Source: an uncultured bacterium (GTDB lineage: Bacteria > Bacteroidota > Bacteroidia > Bacteroidales > Bacteroidaceae). From it: 37,346 nucleotides of DNA. The position numbers and the translations under genes are program-made. The notes beneath the pieces were generated by a model. That model had not been told where the DNA came from. It did not search any database and was given only the letters and a program-made list of their open reading frames with translations. Location of the stretch: NCBI GenBank assembly GCA_905214625.1, contig CAJMMQ010000023.1:1-37346 (forward strand). Reading direction: 5' to 3'. This document shows, one piece after another, positions 24,652 through 31,589 of the stretch. The number at the start of each line of letters is the position of its first letter. Position 1 is the first letter of the stretch.

Positions 24652-25341
24652 ATGGGAAGAAGAATAAAGAAACTTAAGAACGTAAGACTTCATCGAGAGG
24701 GCACAGACACGCTGGTCTACGGACTCACTGCGTATGTGGCCATAGCCTTGATTCTGTGGTTCTATGTCGACAACAAAATCCCTTTTTGGAGCTTTGTCGT
24801 CGTCTTCGGCGTAATCTATTCCATAGTGGTAAACTTCTTCAGATGCCCCAAGCGCTATTTCGACGATGATACCGAGAAGGTTGTCGTTGCTCCGGCAGAC
24901 GGAAAGGTGGTGGTTATCGAGGAGGTTTTTGAAGATGAATACTTTCACGACAAGCGCCTCATGATAAGCATCTTTATGAGCTTGTTCAACGTTCACGCCA
25001 ACTGGTTTCCGGTTGACGGAAAAGTGAAATTCGTTCATCATCAGAACGGCAACTACCACAAGGCATGGCTGCCAAAGGCCAGCGAGGAGAACGAGCACGC
25101 AGACATTATGCTCGAAACCCCCGAAGGTACCGATGTGCTGTGCCGGCAGATAGCGGGAGCCGTGGCACGACGCATTGTCACCTACGCAAAACCTGAAGAA
25201 GACTGCTATATCGACGAGCATCTCGGATTTATAAAATTCGGCTCAAGGGTTGACGTTTATCTGCCATTGGGAACTGAAGTATGCGTTAAGATGGGACAGG
25301 CCACAACAGGCAACCGCACTGTTATAGCACGGCTAAAATAA
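24652..25341 (+). CDS. psd: Phosphatidylserine decarboxylase
   Basis: The 229-residue protein is of the short PSD-A type and converts phosphatidylserine to phosphatidylethanolamine at the inner membrane. Two hydrophobic N-terminal segments (about 22-39 and 45-62) precede FRCPKR. Catalytic features are VAPADGKVV with D83, [11 protein letters not shown] with H115, and the self-cleavage site FGSRVD with G197-S198, where Ser becomes the pyruvoyl group. It lies 57 nt before pssA, which makes its substrate. Confidence 0.95.
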   Translation: MGRRIKKLKNVRLHREGTDTLVYGLTAYVAIALILWFYVDNKIPFWSFVVVFGVIYSIVVNFFRCPKRYFDDDTEKVVVAPADGKVVVIEEVFEDEYFHDKRLMISIFMSLFNVHANWFPVDGKVKFVHHQNGNYHKAWLPKASEENEHADIMLETPEGTDVLCRQIAGAVARRIVTYAKPEEDCYIDEHLGFIKFGSRVDVYLPLGTEVCVKMGQATTGNRTVIARLK

Positions 25342-25398
25342 ACATTGCAGCCGCTCTTTCTACGAAAGAAAGGACACGGCCGATAACACTGTTACGTT

Positions 25399-26112
25399 AT
25401 GGCAAACATCATAGTTAAAAATATTCCGAACGCTATCACATGCTGCAACCTCATTTCTGGCTGCATAGCAACGGCTTTCGCCTTTGGCGGACAGCCTAAG
25501 ATGGCTCTGACGTTCATCATTCTGGGTGCCGTGTTCGACTTCTTCGACGGCATGAGCGCACGCCTGCTCAAGGTGTCGTCGCCCATCGGAAAGGAGCTCG
25601 ACTCGCTTGCCGATGACATTACATTCGGTATGGCGCCGGCCACAATGGCCTTTTATCAGCTCGGTGTGATGGACTATCCTTCGTTCCTCGAACCGTTGCG
25701 CCCGGTGCTGCCCTTCGTGGCTTTCATCATGGCTGCATTCTCGGCTCTGCGCCTTGCAAAGTTCAATCTCGACGAGCGACAGACCACATCGTTCATAGGC
25801 ATGCCCACGCCGGCCAATGCTCTGTTCTGGGGCTCGCTGATAGTCGGAGCATCCGACCTGCTGGAGTCGTCCCAGTGGATGGTGCCGGCCGTAATACTGC
25901 TGATATTCCTTTGCAGCTATGTGCTGGTGAGCGAGATACCCATGTTTGCCCTTAAATTCAAGCAGTGGGGATGGAAAGGCAACGAGGTTAAATACATTTT
26001 CTTAATAACCTGCGTGCCGCTGCTCATAATCTTCGGCATTTCGGCTTTCGCCATAATAATAGCGTGGTATGTAATATTATCGGTTTATCTTAATTCAAAA
26101 AACAAGGAATGA
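25399..26112 (+). CDS. pssA: CDP-diacylglycerol--serine O-phosphatidyltransferase
   Basis: This 237-residue, multi-helix membrane protein carries the full CDP-alcohol phosphotransferase motif: D47, D50-G51, A54-R55, G64, D68 and D72 (DFFDGMSAR, then GKELDSLAD). It joins serine to CDP-diacylglycerol to give phosphatidylserine, which Psd then decarboxylates, so the two genes form one pathway unit. The N-terminal NIPNAITCCNLISG is also typical. Its stop overlaps the next start by 4 nt (ATGA). Confidence 0.94.
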   Translation: MANIIVKNIPNAITCCNLISGCIATAFAFGGQPKMALTFIILGAVFDFFDGMSARLLKVSSPIGKELDSLADDITFGMAPATMAFYQLGVMDYPSFLEPLRPVLPFVAFIMAAFSALRLAKFNLDERQTTSFIGMPTPANALFWGSLIVGASDLLESSQWMVPAVILLIFLCSYVLVSEIPMFALKFKQWGWKGNEVKYIFLITCVPLLIIFGISAFAIIIAWYVILSVYLNSKNKE

Positions 26113-26390
26113 TTGCTGCTATATTAAACTTTCTGTTTATTGTATTACTCGGAATATTCATCATTGTAGGTGTTGTTGCCTACAAGATATACCGCACTTT
26201 CCACAGTGTGAAGAAACAGTTTAAGGGCTTCAGGGGTCAGGACAACGGCAACGGACAAGGCCGGAAACAGTATGGGCAGACGCCAGGCGACGACGAAATA
26301 ATAATAGATCGGCGTTCGCCCGATGAGATGAACCGTAAAATATTCTCGAAAAACGAAGGAGAATATGTTGACTATGAGGAAGAAAAATAG
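26109..26390 (+). CDS. DUF4834 family small membrane protein
   Basis: The 93-residue protein has one N-terminal membrane helix (about 3-25, ILNFLFIVLLGIFIIVGVVAY), a polar middle rich in Gly, Gln and Asn, and an acidic tail with DEIIIDRRSPDE and NEGEYVDYEEEK. This is the pattern of the Bacteroidetes DUF4834 family, which commonly follows pssA; its function is not known. The ATGA overlap with pssA implies coupled translation, so a link to phospholipid synthesis is reasonable inference. Confidence 0.8.
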   Translation: MIAAILNFLFIVLLGIFIIVGVVAYKIYRTFHSVKKQFKGFRGQDNGNGQGRKQYGQTPGDDEIIIDRRSPDEMNRKIFSKNEGEYVDYEEEK

Positions 26391-26394
26391 CTTC

Positions 26395-26409
26395 AGCGGA
26401 CATTCCGCT
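26395..26409 (+). terminator. Short hairpin after the DUF4834 gene
   Basis: AGCGGA/TCCGCT with a 3-nt loop lies 4 nt after the stop. There is no T tract, so it may limit rather than stop transcription into the GH28 gene. Confidence 0.3.
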
Positions 26410-26454
26410 ACAATTAAACTACAAGAATCTACTAACTTAAACCAATAAAAATAA

Positions 26455-28029
26455 ATGAAAAAAATCTTCTTTTTGGTGTGCGCATGCCTGCTTACACTTG
26501 GTGCAAGCGCCGCCGGTACAGACAAATACAGCAGTCTGTATGAGAATCTGCCCTTCAAGATGGAACAGGTTACAGCCCCCGTGTTTCCCGACAATGAGGT
26601 TAACCTGAAAGACTTCGGAGCTAAAGGCGACGGATCTTCGCTCTGCACCGAGGCTTTTGCCAAGGCTATTGAGGCACTTGAGAAAAAGGGAGGCGGCAAA
26701 CTTGTTGTGCCGCAGGGTGTGTGGTTCACCGGTCCGATAACACTGAAGAGCAACATCAACCTCCACCTCAACAAAGGAGCGGTGATATTGTTCTCGCCCG
26801 ACATCAACCTCTATCCGCTTATCAGTGCATCGTTTGAAGGACTTGACACGCGCCGCTGCCAGTCGCCCATATCTGGTCACAACCTTGTAAACGTGGCAAT
26901 AACCGGAGCCGGAGTGATTGACGGCAACGGCGAATACTGGCGCCCGGTGAAGCGTGAGAAGGTAACCGACAGCCAGTGGAAGACGTTTACATCACGTGGC
27001 GGAGCCTTCAAGAATCCTAAGTTCTGGTTCCCGTCAAAAGGTGCTCTTAAAGGCGACTCGCTGAGCAACATGAATGTGCCTAAGGGCAATCTGAGCGATG
27101 CAGAGTGGGAGAGCATAAGACATTTCTTGCGCCCCGTAATGATAAACCTCGTCAACTGCAAGAACGTATGGCTCAACGGTGTAATCTTCCAGAATTCTCC
27201 TTCATGGAACATTCATCCGCTGATGTGCGAGAATGTGCTGATAGAGGATGTGCAGGTTAGGAACCCGGCCTTCGCACAGAACGGCGACGGACTCGACCTG
27301 GAGTCGTGCAAGAACGCGCTGGTTGTGAACTCGACATTCGATGTTGGCGACGACGGTATCTGCATCAAGAGCGGCAAGGATGCCGACGGACGCAAGCGCG
27401 GAATTCCCTGCGAGAACGTGCTGATTAACGGCTGCACCGTGTTTAAGGGCCATGGCGGCTTTGTTGTAGGCAGCGAGATGAGTGGCGGCGTAAAGAACAT
27501 ATATGTATCCGACTGTCAGTTCCTCGGCACCGATGTTGGTCTGCGCTTCAAGAGCACACGCGGACGCGGCGGCGTGGTTGAAAACATTTACATCAACAAC
27601 ATATCAATGTTCGACATCCAGACAGATGCCATAACCTTCGACCTCTATTACGGAGGCAAGTCGGCTGTGGAAGCTCTTGCCGACGGCGACGAGGCCAAGC
27701 AGCAGAATGCAGAGAAGATAAAAGTTGACGAGACAACACCCTGTTTCCGCGACATCAACATCAACCATATAACATGCCGTGGAGCGCGCCGTGCAGCCTA
27801 CTTTAACGGACTGCCGGAGATGCCAGTAAAGAACATCACGTTAACCGACCTCGAGATTAACAACGCCAAGGAGGGTATTGTAATAAACAACACCGACGGC
27901 GTGAAACTGCAGGACATCAACGTTGAGTCGAAGGGAAAGACCTTCAACGCACGCAACTCTGCAAACGTAACCGTGAACGGAAAGGAGTATAAGAAGATTG
28001 ACAACAAGGGAATCAGTATTGATCTGTAA
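26455..28029 (+). CDS. Glycoside hydrolase family 28 (polygalacturonase-like)
   Basis: The 524-residue secreted enzyme has a signal peptide (MKKIFFLVCACLLTLGASAA) and a right-handed beta-helix of the pectin-cleaving GH28 family. The N-terminal NLKDFGAKGDG and the catalytic set are in place: N276-x-D278 in QNGDGLDLES, D299-D300 in VGDDGICIKSGKD, H333 in FKGHGGFVVGSEMSGG, and the RxK pair in LRFKSTRGRGG. It likely hydrolyses galacturonan or rhamnogalacturonan linkages in the periplasm or at the surface. A cleavage after ASA fits a periplasmic enzyme; the two Cys in the signal do not make a clear lipobox. No SusC/SusD or other pectin genes flank it, so it is an isolated enzyme rather than part of a visible utilization locus. 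Confidence 0.92.
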   Translation: MKKIFFLVCACLLTLGASAAGTDKYSSLYENLPFKMEQVTAPVFPDNEVNLKDFGAKGDGSSLCTEAFAKAIEALEKKGGGKLVVPQGVWFTGPITLKSNINLHLNKGAVILFSPDINLYPLISASFEGLDTRRCQSPISGHNLVNVAITGAGVIDGNGEYWRPVKREKVTDSQWKTFTSRGGAFKNPKFWFPSKGALKGDSLSNMNVPKGNLSDAEWESIRHFLRPVMINLVNCKNVWLNGVIFQNSPSWNIHPLMCENVLIEDVQVRNPAFAQNGDGLDLESCKNALVVNSTFDVGDDGICIKSGKDADGRKRGIPCENVLINGCTVFKGHGGFVVGSEMSGGVKNIYVSDCQFLGTDVGLRFKSTRGRGGVVENIYINNISMFDIQTDAITFDLYYGGKSAVEALADGDEAKQQNAEKIKVDETTPCFRDININHITCRGARRAAYFNGLPEMPVKNITLTDLEINNAKEGIVINNTDGVKLQDINVESKGKTFNARNSANVTVNGKEYKKIDNKGISIDL

Positions 28030-28052
28030 GTCCCTGTAAGACATAAGATACA

Positions 28053-28110
28053 AAGAAGCCGTTGCCTCAAGCATGAGTATTATGCTTAAAGAGGCAACGG
28101 CTTCTTTTTT
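28053..28110. terminator. Bidirectional terminator between GH28 and pyrH
   Basis: AAGAAGCCGTTGCCTC at 28053-28068 pairs with GAGGCAACGGCTTCTT at 28091-28106, with an inner AAGCAT/ATGCTT stem, followed by TTTT on the plus strand. On the minus strand TTTGTATCTT follows. It can serve both convergent genes. Confidence 0.88.
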
Positions 28111-28236
28111 ATTTCAATGAAAATACATCCGCCATTTCAACAAATGTATCAGCTGATGCATAATGCTTTCTGCCGTTCAAAACAGCAAAAAAGCAAAGAA
28201 GGCAGCAGCGTAAGCGGCTTGTGCATTTATAAAGTG

Positions 28237-28947
28237 TCAGTTGTGAACCAGCGTACCTATTTCCTCGCCGTCCATAACCTTTTTCAGATTGCCCACAACA
28301 TCCATGTTGAACACATAGATAGGCAGGTTGTTCTCCTTGCACATTGTTGTGGCAGTAAGGTCCATAACCTTCAGTCCGCGAGTGTAAATCTCGTCATAAG
28401 TGATGTCGTTGAACTTCACCGCAGTCGGGTCTTTCTCCGGGTCGGCAGTGTAGATACCGTCAACGCGTGTGCCCTTGAGCATTACGTCGGCCTCAATCTC
28501 AATGCCGCGTAGCGACGAGCCTGTGTCGGTAGTAAAGTAAGGAGAGCCTGTTCCGGCAGAGAATATGCACACATAGCCGGCCTCCATAGCCTCAATGGCT
28601 TTCCACTTGCTGTAGAACTCGCCTATAGGCTCCATGCGTATAGCCGTCATCACCTTTGTCTTGACGCCCACTGCACCGAGAGCAGAGCTTAGCGCGAGCG
28701 AGTTGATAACTGTTGCGCACATGCCCATCTGGTCGCCCTTAACGCGGTCGAAGCCCTTGCCTGCGCCGCTGAGTCCGCGGAAGATGTTGCCGCCGCCTAT
28801 AACGATACCTATCTGCACGCCCATCTCGTGCACTTCCTTTATCTGGCGCGCATAGTCGCCGAGACGCTCCGGGTCGATGCCGAAGTTCTGCTTTCCCATC
28901 AGGCTTTCGCCACTAAGTTTCAATAAAATTCTTTTGTACTTTGCCAT
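28237..28947 (-). CDS. pyrH: UMP kinase
   Basis: The 236-residue cytosolic enzyme phosphorylates UMP to UDP. It belongs to the amino-acid kinase fold, seen in KRILLKLSGESLMG at the N-terminus, IVIGGGNIFRG, DQMGMCATVINSLAL, GTGSPYFTTDTGSSLR and the nucleotide-binding KGTRVDGIYTADPEKDP. The C-terminal KKVMDGEEIGTLV is typical. It lies 241 nt downstream of birA in the same direction, with a long inverted repeat filling the gap and ending 18 nt before the start codon. I found no promoter match in the gap. Confidence 0.95.
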   Translation of the reverse strand: MAKYKRILLKLSGESLMGKQNFGIDPERLGDYARQIKEVHEMGVQIGIVIGGGNIFRGLSGAGKGFDRVKGDQMGMCATVINSLALSSALGAVGVKTKVMTAIRMEPIGEFYSKWKAIEAMEAGYVCIFSAGTGSPYFTTDTGSSLRGIEIEADVMLKGTRVDGIYTADPEKDPTAVKFNDITYDEIYTRGLKVMDLTATTMCKENNLPIYVFNMDVVGNLKKVMDGEEIGTLVHN

Positions 28948-28965
28948 AATTATTTATCGTTTAGG

Positions 28966-29182
28966 AGTTAAAGGAGTTAGAAGTAGTTAAAGGAGTTAAA
29001 GTCATATGCATTGTTGCTGTATGCGTTTTGTGATAATATCTTTATTCAGTGCAGTCAGCAATATTTGTATAAGTAAAAATTGGTGCTGCATTAAAAATCA
29101 TATTTTCTGTTCTACCGGTAATGTTTTTTATCAACAATACATATGACTTTAACTCCTTTAACTACTTCTAACTCCTTTAACT
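28966..29182. repeat. 217-bp inverted-repeat element between birA and pyrH
   Basis: The outer 43 nt at each end (28966-29008 and 29140-29182) are perfect inverted copies; with one mismatch the arms extend to 51 nt (28966-29016 and 29132-29182), leaving a 115-nt AT-rich centre. Each arm is itself made of two related 19-nt units, AGTTAAAGGAGTTAGAAGT and AGTTAAAGGAGTTAAAGTC. There is no frame coding for a transposase inside and I see no clear target duplication. It looks like a MITE-like or structured intergenic element. Confidence 0.85.
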
Positions 29183-29188
29183 ACATTA

Positions 29189-29923
29189 TTATAAAACATA
29201 CTTCACCTCCTTAAACGCATATCTGCTCAGGCTGCCGTCGTCGCGCCGCAGCACCAGATGGCCGTCGGGCTCGATACATTCAAGCTCCGCCATGAAGTCG
29301 CCGCCGGAATCCTTATAGGCATGACGGCCGCAGCGACGGTAAAGAGCGGCAGAATAAAGCGACGCCACCTCGTCATAACGGCCATCGTTGACTATGTCGA
29401 GATAAACCTTAAAACGGTTAAGCAGCACACCGAGCACCTCGTCGGCATCAATGTCGCGGCCCAATATCTGCGATAACGATACGGGATTTGGCGCGTCGCT
29501 TACAAACTCACGCTGGTTTAGGTTGATGCCCGTGCCGAGAATGCAACTGCCAACATGGCTGCCGCTTACCGTACATTCAGAAAGTGTTCCGCTTATTTTT
29601 TTGTCGCGCCAGTAGATGTCGTTGGGCCATTTTATCGTGATGTCGCCTACATATCCGGCCAGAGCGTCACGTATGGCCAACGATTCGGCCTCAAGCATGA
29701 CATACTGGCGCATAACAGGCAACGCCACGGGATAAACCTTTATGCTGAACGTAAGGTTCTTGCCGCGCTCACTCTCCCAACGGTTGTCGCCCTGACCGCG
29801 CCCTGCCGACTGAAAGGCGGCAACGCCCACGGTCATAAGCCGGCCTTCTTCGCCGGAGTATTCGCGCATAAGAACATTTGTCGAGCTGGTTTCGTCAACC
29901 TTTATTATCTTTATATCTTCCAT
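29189..29923 (-). CDS. birA: Biotin--[acetyl-CoA-carboxylase] ligase
   Basis: The 244-residue enzyme attaches biotin to carboxylase carrier proteins through biotinyl-AMP. Catalytic features are DETSSTN near the start, the biotin-binding loop GRGQGDNRW at 41-49, and KWPNDI with K98, N101 and D102, then KKISG and GTGINLN. The N-terminal DNA-binding domain of E. coli BirA is absent, so it is a ligase only and not a repressor. The start codon lies 3 nt after the yraN stop; the two are one operon, and the inverted-repeat element begins 6 nt after its stop. Confidence 0.92.
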   Translation of the reverse strand: MEDIKIIKVDETSSTNVLMREYSGEEGRLMTVGVAAFQSAGRGQGDNRWESERGKNLTFSIKVYPVALPVMRQYVMLEAESLAIRDALAGYVGDITIKWPNDIYWRDKKISGTLSECTVSGSHVGSCILGTGINLNQREFVSDAPNPVSLSQILGRDIDADEVLGVLLNRFKVYLDIVNDGRYDEVASLYSAALYRRCGRHAYKDSGGDFMAELECIEPDGHLVLRRDDGSLSRYAFKEVKYVL

Positions 29924-29926
29924 TTT

Positions 29927-30295
29927 TCAATAAGACAAGGGTAAGAAAGCATCCTCAATATGGTTAATCTCGCACGGCCCGCCGGGCACGCCCGTAACCG
30001 ACACGATGTCGAAGCGCACGGGCATCTCTATGTTGTTGGCCCTGACGAACTTTGCCGCAGCCAGACTCAGGTTGCGTATCTTGCGTGCGTCAACGGCCTG
30101 TTCCGGCGCCATAAGGTCGGCATTGCGCCTGGTCTTTACCTCGACAACCACCAGATTGTCAGCGTCGATTGCCACTATATCGAGGTCGCGGTGGCCGTCG
30201 CGCCAGTCGCGCCATATTATCCTGAAGCCGTGCTGCTCAAGATATTCGGCTGCCTTCTGCTCGCCCCAACGGCCTATGTTGTTATGTTCTGCCAT
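29927..30295 (-). CDS. yraN: YraN family (UPF0102) nuclease-fold protein
   Basis: The 122-residue protein has the family pattern GRWGEQKAAEYL, then RDLDIVAID with D37 and D39, and VVVEVKTR with E52 and K54, the acidic and basic residues of a restriction-endonuclease-like fold. Its role is unknown; related proteins are placed with Holliday-junction-resolvase-like nucleases. It is first in the minus-strand operon yraN-birA. Confidence 0.9.
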   Translation of the reverse strand: MAEHNNIGRWGEQKAAEYLEQHGFRIIWRDWRDGHRDLDIVAIDADNLVVVEVKTRRNADLMAPEQAVDARKIRNLSLAAAKFVRANNIEMPVRFDIVSVTGVPGGPCEINHIEDAFLPLSY

Positions 30296-30371
30296 GAGTT
30301 TTTCATGTTGTTTTGAATGTTGAGCCGCCTTGCAGCAACGTCTTCAGCAACTGCAATGCCGCGGCTGTAAT

Positions 30372-30402
30372 GCAAAAATACAACTTTTCTGCTATACATC
30401 AA
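30372..30402 (-). promoter_or_regulatory. Promoter of yraN-birA
   Basis: On the minus strand TTTG (30402-30399) and TATTTTTG (30379-30372) are 19 nt apart. The leader to the yraN start at 30295 is about 70 nt. Confidence 0.72.
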
Positions 30403-30424
30403 AGGCTGTTATTGCGAAATGTTG

Positions 30425-30432
30425 TATTTTTG
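30425..30432 (+). promoter_or_regulatory. -7 box for tadA
   Basis: TATTTTTG at 30425-30432 lies 15 nt before the tadA ATG at 30448. No TTTG is found 19-21 nt upstream, where the divergent yraN promoter overlaps, so the two promoters may compete. Confidence 0.5.
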
Positions 30433-30447
30433 CACAAAAACAAAGAT

Positions 30448-30933
30448 ATGACAAACAACGGCTTTAACAACCACGAAGACAACAAGCAGGAGACACAACA
30501 GAAGAAGGACGAACAGTTTATGCGCAAGGCTCTGGCCGAAGCCGAGGCGGCAGGAGAGGCCGGCGAGATACCGATTGGAGCGGTAATAGTGTGCAACGGC
30601 CGCATCGTTTCGCGTGCCCACAACCTTACCGAAACGCTGTGCGACGTAACTGCACACGCCGAAATGCAGGCCATAACGGCTGCAGAGAACTTCATGGGCG
30701 GCAAGTATCTCACTGACTGCACGCTCTACGTAACCGTTGAGCCGTGCCCCATGTGCGCCGGAGCCATCGGCTGGGCACAGATAAAGCGAGTGGTTTACGG
30801 TGCAAGCGACGACAAGCGCGGATTTCACATCTACGCTCCAAAGGCACTTCACCCTAAAGCCGAGGTTACTGCCGGTGTGCTTGAGGAGGAATGCAGAACC
30901 CTCATGCAAGAGTTTTTCAAGGGTAAGAGATAA
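30448..30933 (+). CDS. tadA: Nucleoside deaminase, probable tRNA adenosine(34) deaminase
   Basis: The 161-residue protein has the zinc deaminase signature HAE at 70-72 (AHAEMQAI) and PCPMC at 99-103 (EPCPMCAGAI), with the TadA-type IPIGAVIV and VVYGASDDKRG. TadA changes A34 to inosine in tRNA-Arg(ACG). The first ~22 residues are polar and Asn/Gln-rich, longer than in E. coli TadA. The -7 box at 30425 places the start at 30448, although the frame is open back to 30313. A guanine deaminase role cannot be excluded by eye but fits less well. Confidence 0.85.
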   Translation: MTNNGFNNHEDNKQETQQKKDEQFMRKALAEAEAAGEAGEIPIGAVIVCNGRIVSRAHNLTETLCDVTAHAEMQAITAAENFMGGKYLTDCTLYVTVEPCPMCAGAIGWAQIKRVVYGASDDKRGFHIYAPKALHPKAEVTAGVLEEECRTLMQEFFKGKR

Positions 30934-31078
30934 ACGTCGGTCCGTCATCATCATACTGTATATAGTTTTATCTATTTTGTTTATTCATGCTTTCAGCCGT
31001 CTTTTTGTTTTCTGTTGTCTTTTCGTCCGTTTTTTCTTGACACAGCCCGCTGTGCCTGCTAAAAACAAACGAAAATCC

Positions 31079-31112
31079 GCTCAATATAAAGCAAAAAAAG
31101 ACTGAATCTTAA
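31079..31112. repeat. Dispersed intergenic repeat, copy C
   Basis: It reads GCTCAATATAAAGCAAAA, a short A-rich stretch, then GACTGAATCTTAA, and aligns with 12638-12672 (GCTGAATTTAAAGCAAAA... GGCTGAATCCTAA). The match is imperfect, so the family link is tentative. Confidence 0.4.
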
Positions 31113-31200
31113 CGGCGATTTAGAATAATAAATCTGAAGCCGTGAAAGCTAAAAAGGCTTTGCCGTTAAAAAGGACAAAAATCTGAAAGGAAAACATGTC

Positions 31201-31258
31201 GTTTTACTTAACGTCCAGCGTAATTCTCAATTAATTCAATACGGATGTTAAGTAAAAC
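31201..31258. repeat. Inverted repeat with 16-nt arms
   Basis: GTTTTACTTAACGTCC at 31201-31216 and GGATGTTAAGTAAAAC at 31243-31258 are complementary except for one G-T pair; the loop is 26 nt. No T tract follows. Confidence 0.6.
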
Positions 31259-31308
31259 AATGTATATATGTTTCAAATCATTAACCTATCGTTTACCACC
31301 CGTAAATG

Positions 31309-31351
31309 GGCCACTTTTGATGCAAAAGTGGCCGAGTTTTTTATCGCAAAC
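31309..31351. repeat. Dispersed palindromic repeat, copy 2
   Basis: GGCCACTTTT (31309-31318) pairs with AAAAGTGGCC (31324-31333) around a 5-nt loop and is followed by GAGTTTTTTAT, so it has the form of a terminator on the plus strand. AAAAGTGGCCGAGTTTTT at 31324-31341 occurs exactly, inverted, at 4970-4987. Confidence 0.7.
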
Positions 31352-31491
31352 AAATGACTTGTAACTGCTAAAACGCCGTTCGCCCTGTTTCATGCCTGAC
31401 CATGCTGAAATAAAGTCATGCGCGGAGCGGCATGAGACGGCCTATGCGGAGCTGATAATTCTGTACATAGCATTAAGCCAGAACGTATTGC

Positions 31492-31536
31492 ACAAAAAAT
31501 TGGCGGGTAATATCCCTGTCGGATACTGCCCGCCAA
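31492..31536 (-). terminator. Terminator of the rsmI-lipoprotein operon
   Basis: TTGGCGGG at 31500-31507 pairs with CCCGCCAA at 31529-31536, with an inner TATCC/GGATA stem. Read on the minus strand the hairpin is followed by TTTTTTGTGC. It lies 53 nt after the lipoprotein stop. Confidence 0.85.
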
Positions 31537-31589
31537 CAATGCTGACACAGAGGTCAGAATACTGTATTCTCTGAATGTCCTGTCAATAT

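Larger units (their letters stand above)
30934..31491. other. Repeat-rich spacer after tadA
   Basis: No gene is supported; plus-strand frames at 30800-31105 and 31392-31574 lack recognisable features. The spacer holds a dispersed repeat (31079-31112), a 16-bp inverted repeat (31201-31258) and palindromic repeat copy 2 (31309-31351). No clear terminator follows tadA directly. Confidence 0.5.

Noticed and set aside
26455..28029. GH28 gene considered as part of a polysaccharide utilization locus
   Set aside because: No SusC/SusD pair, regulator or other pectin enzyme is adjacent; the TonB operon at 15270 is about 9 kb away and separated by dnaE.
28966..29182. Inverted-repeat element considered as a complete insertion sequence
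   Set aside because: The 115-nt centre is far too short to code for a transposase and no target duplication is visible.
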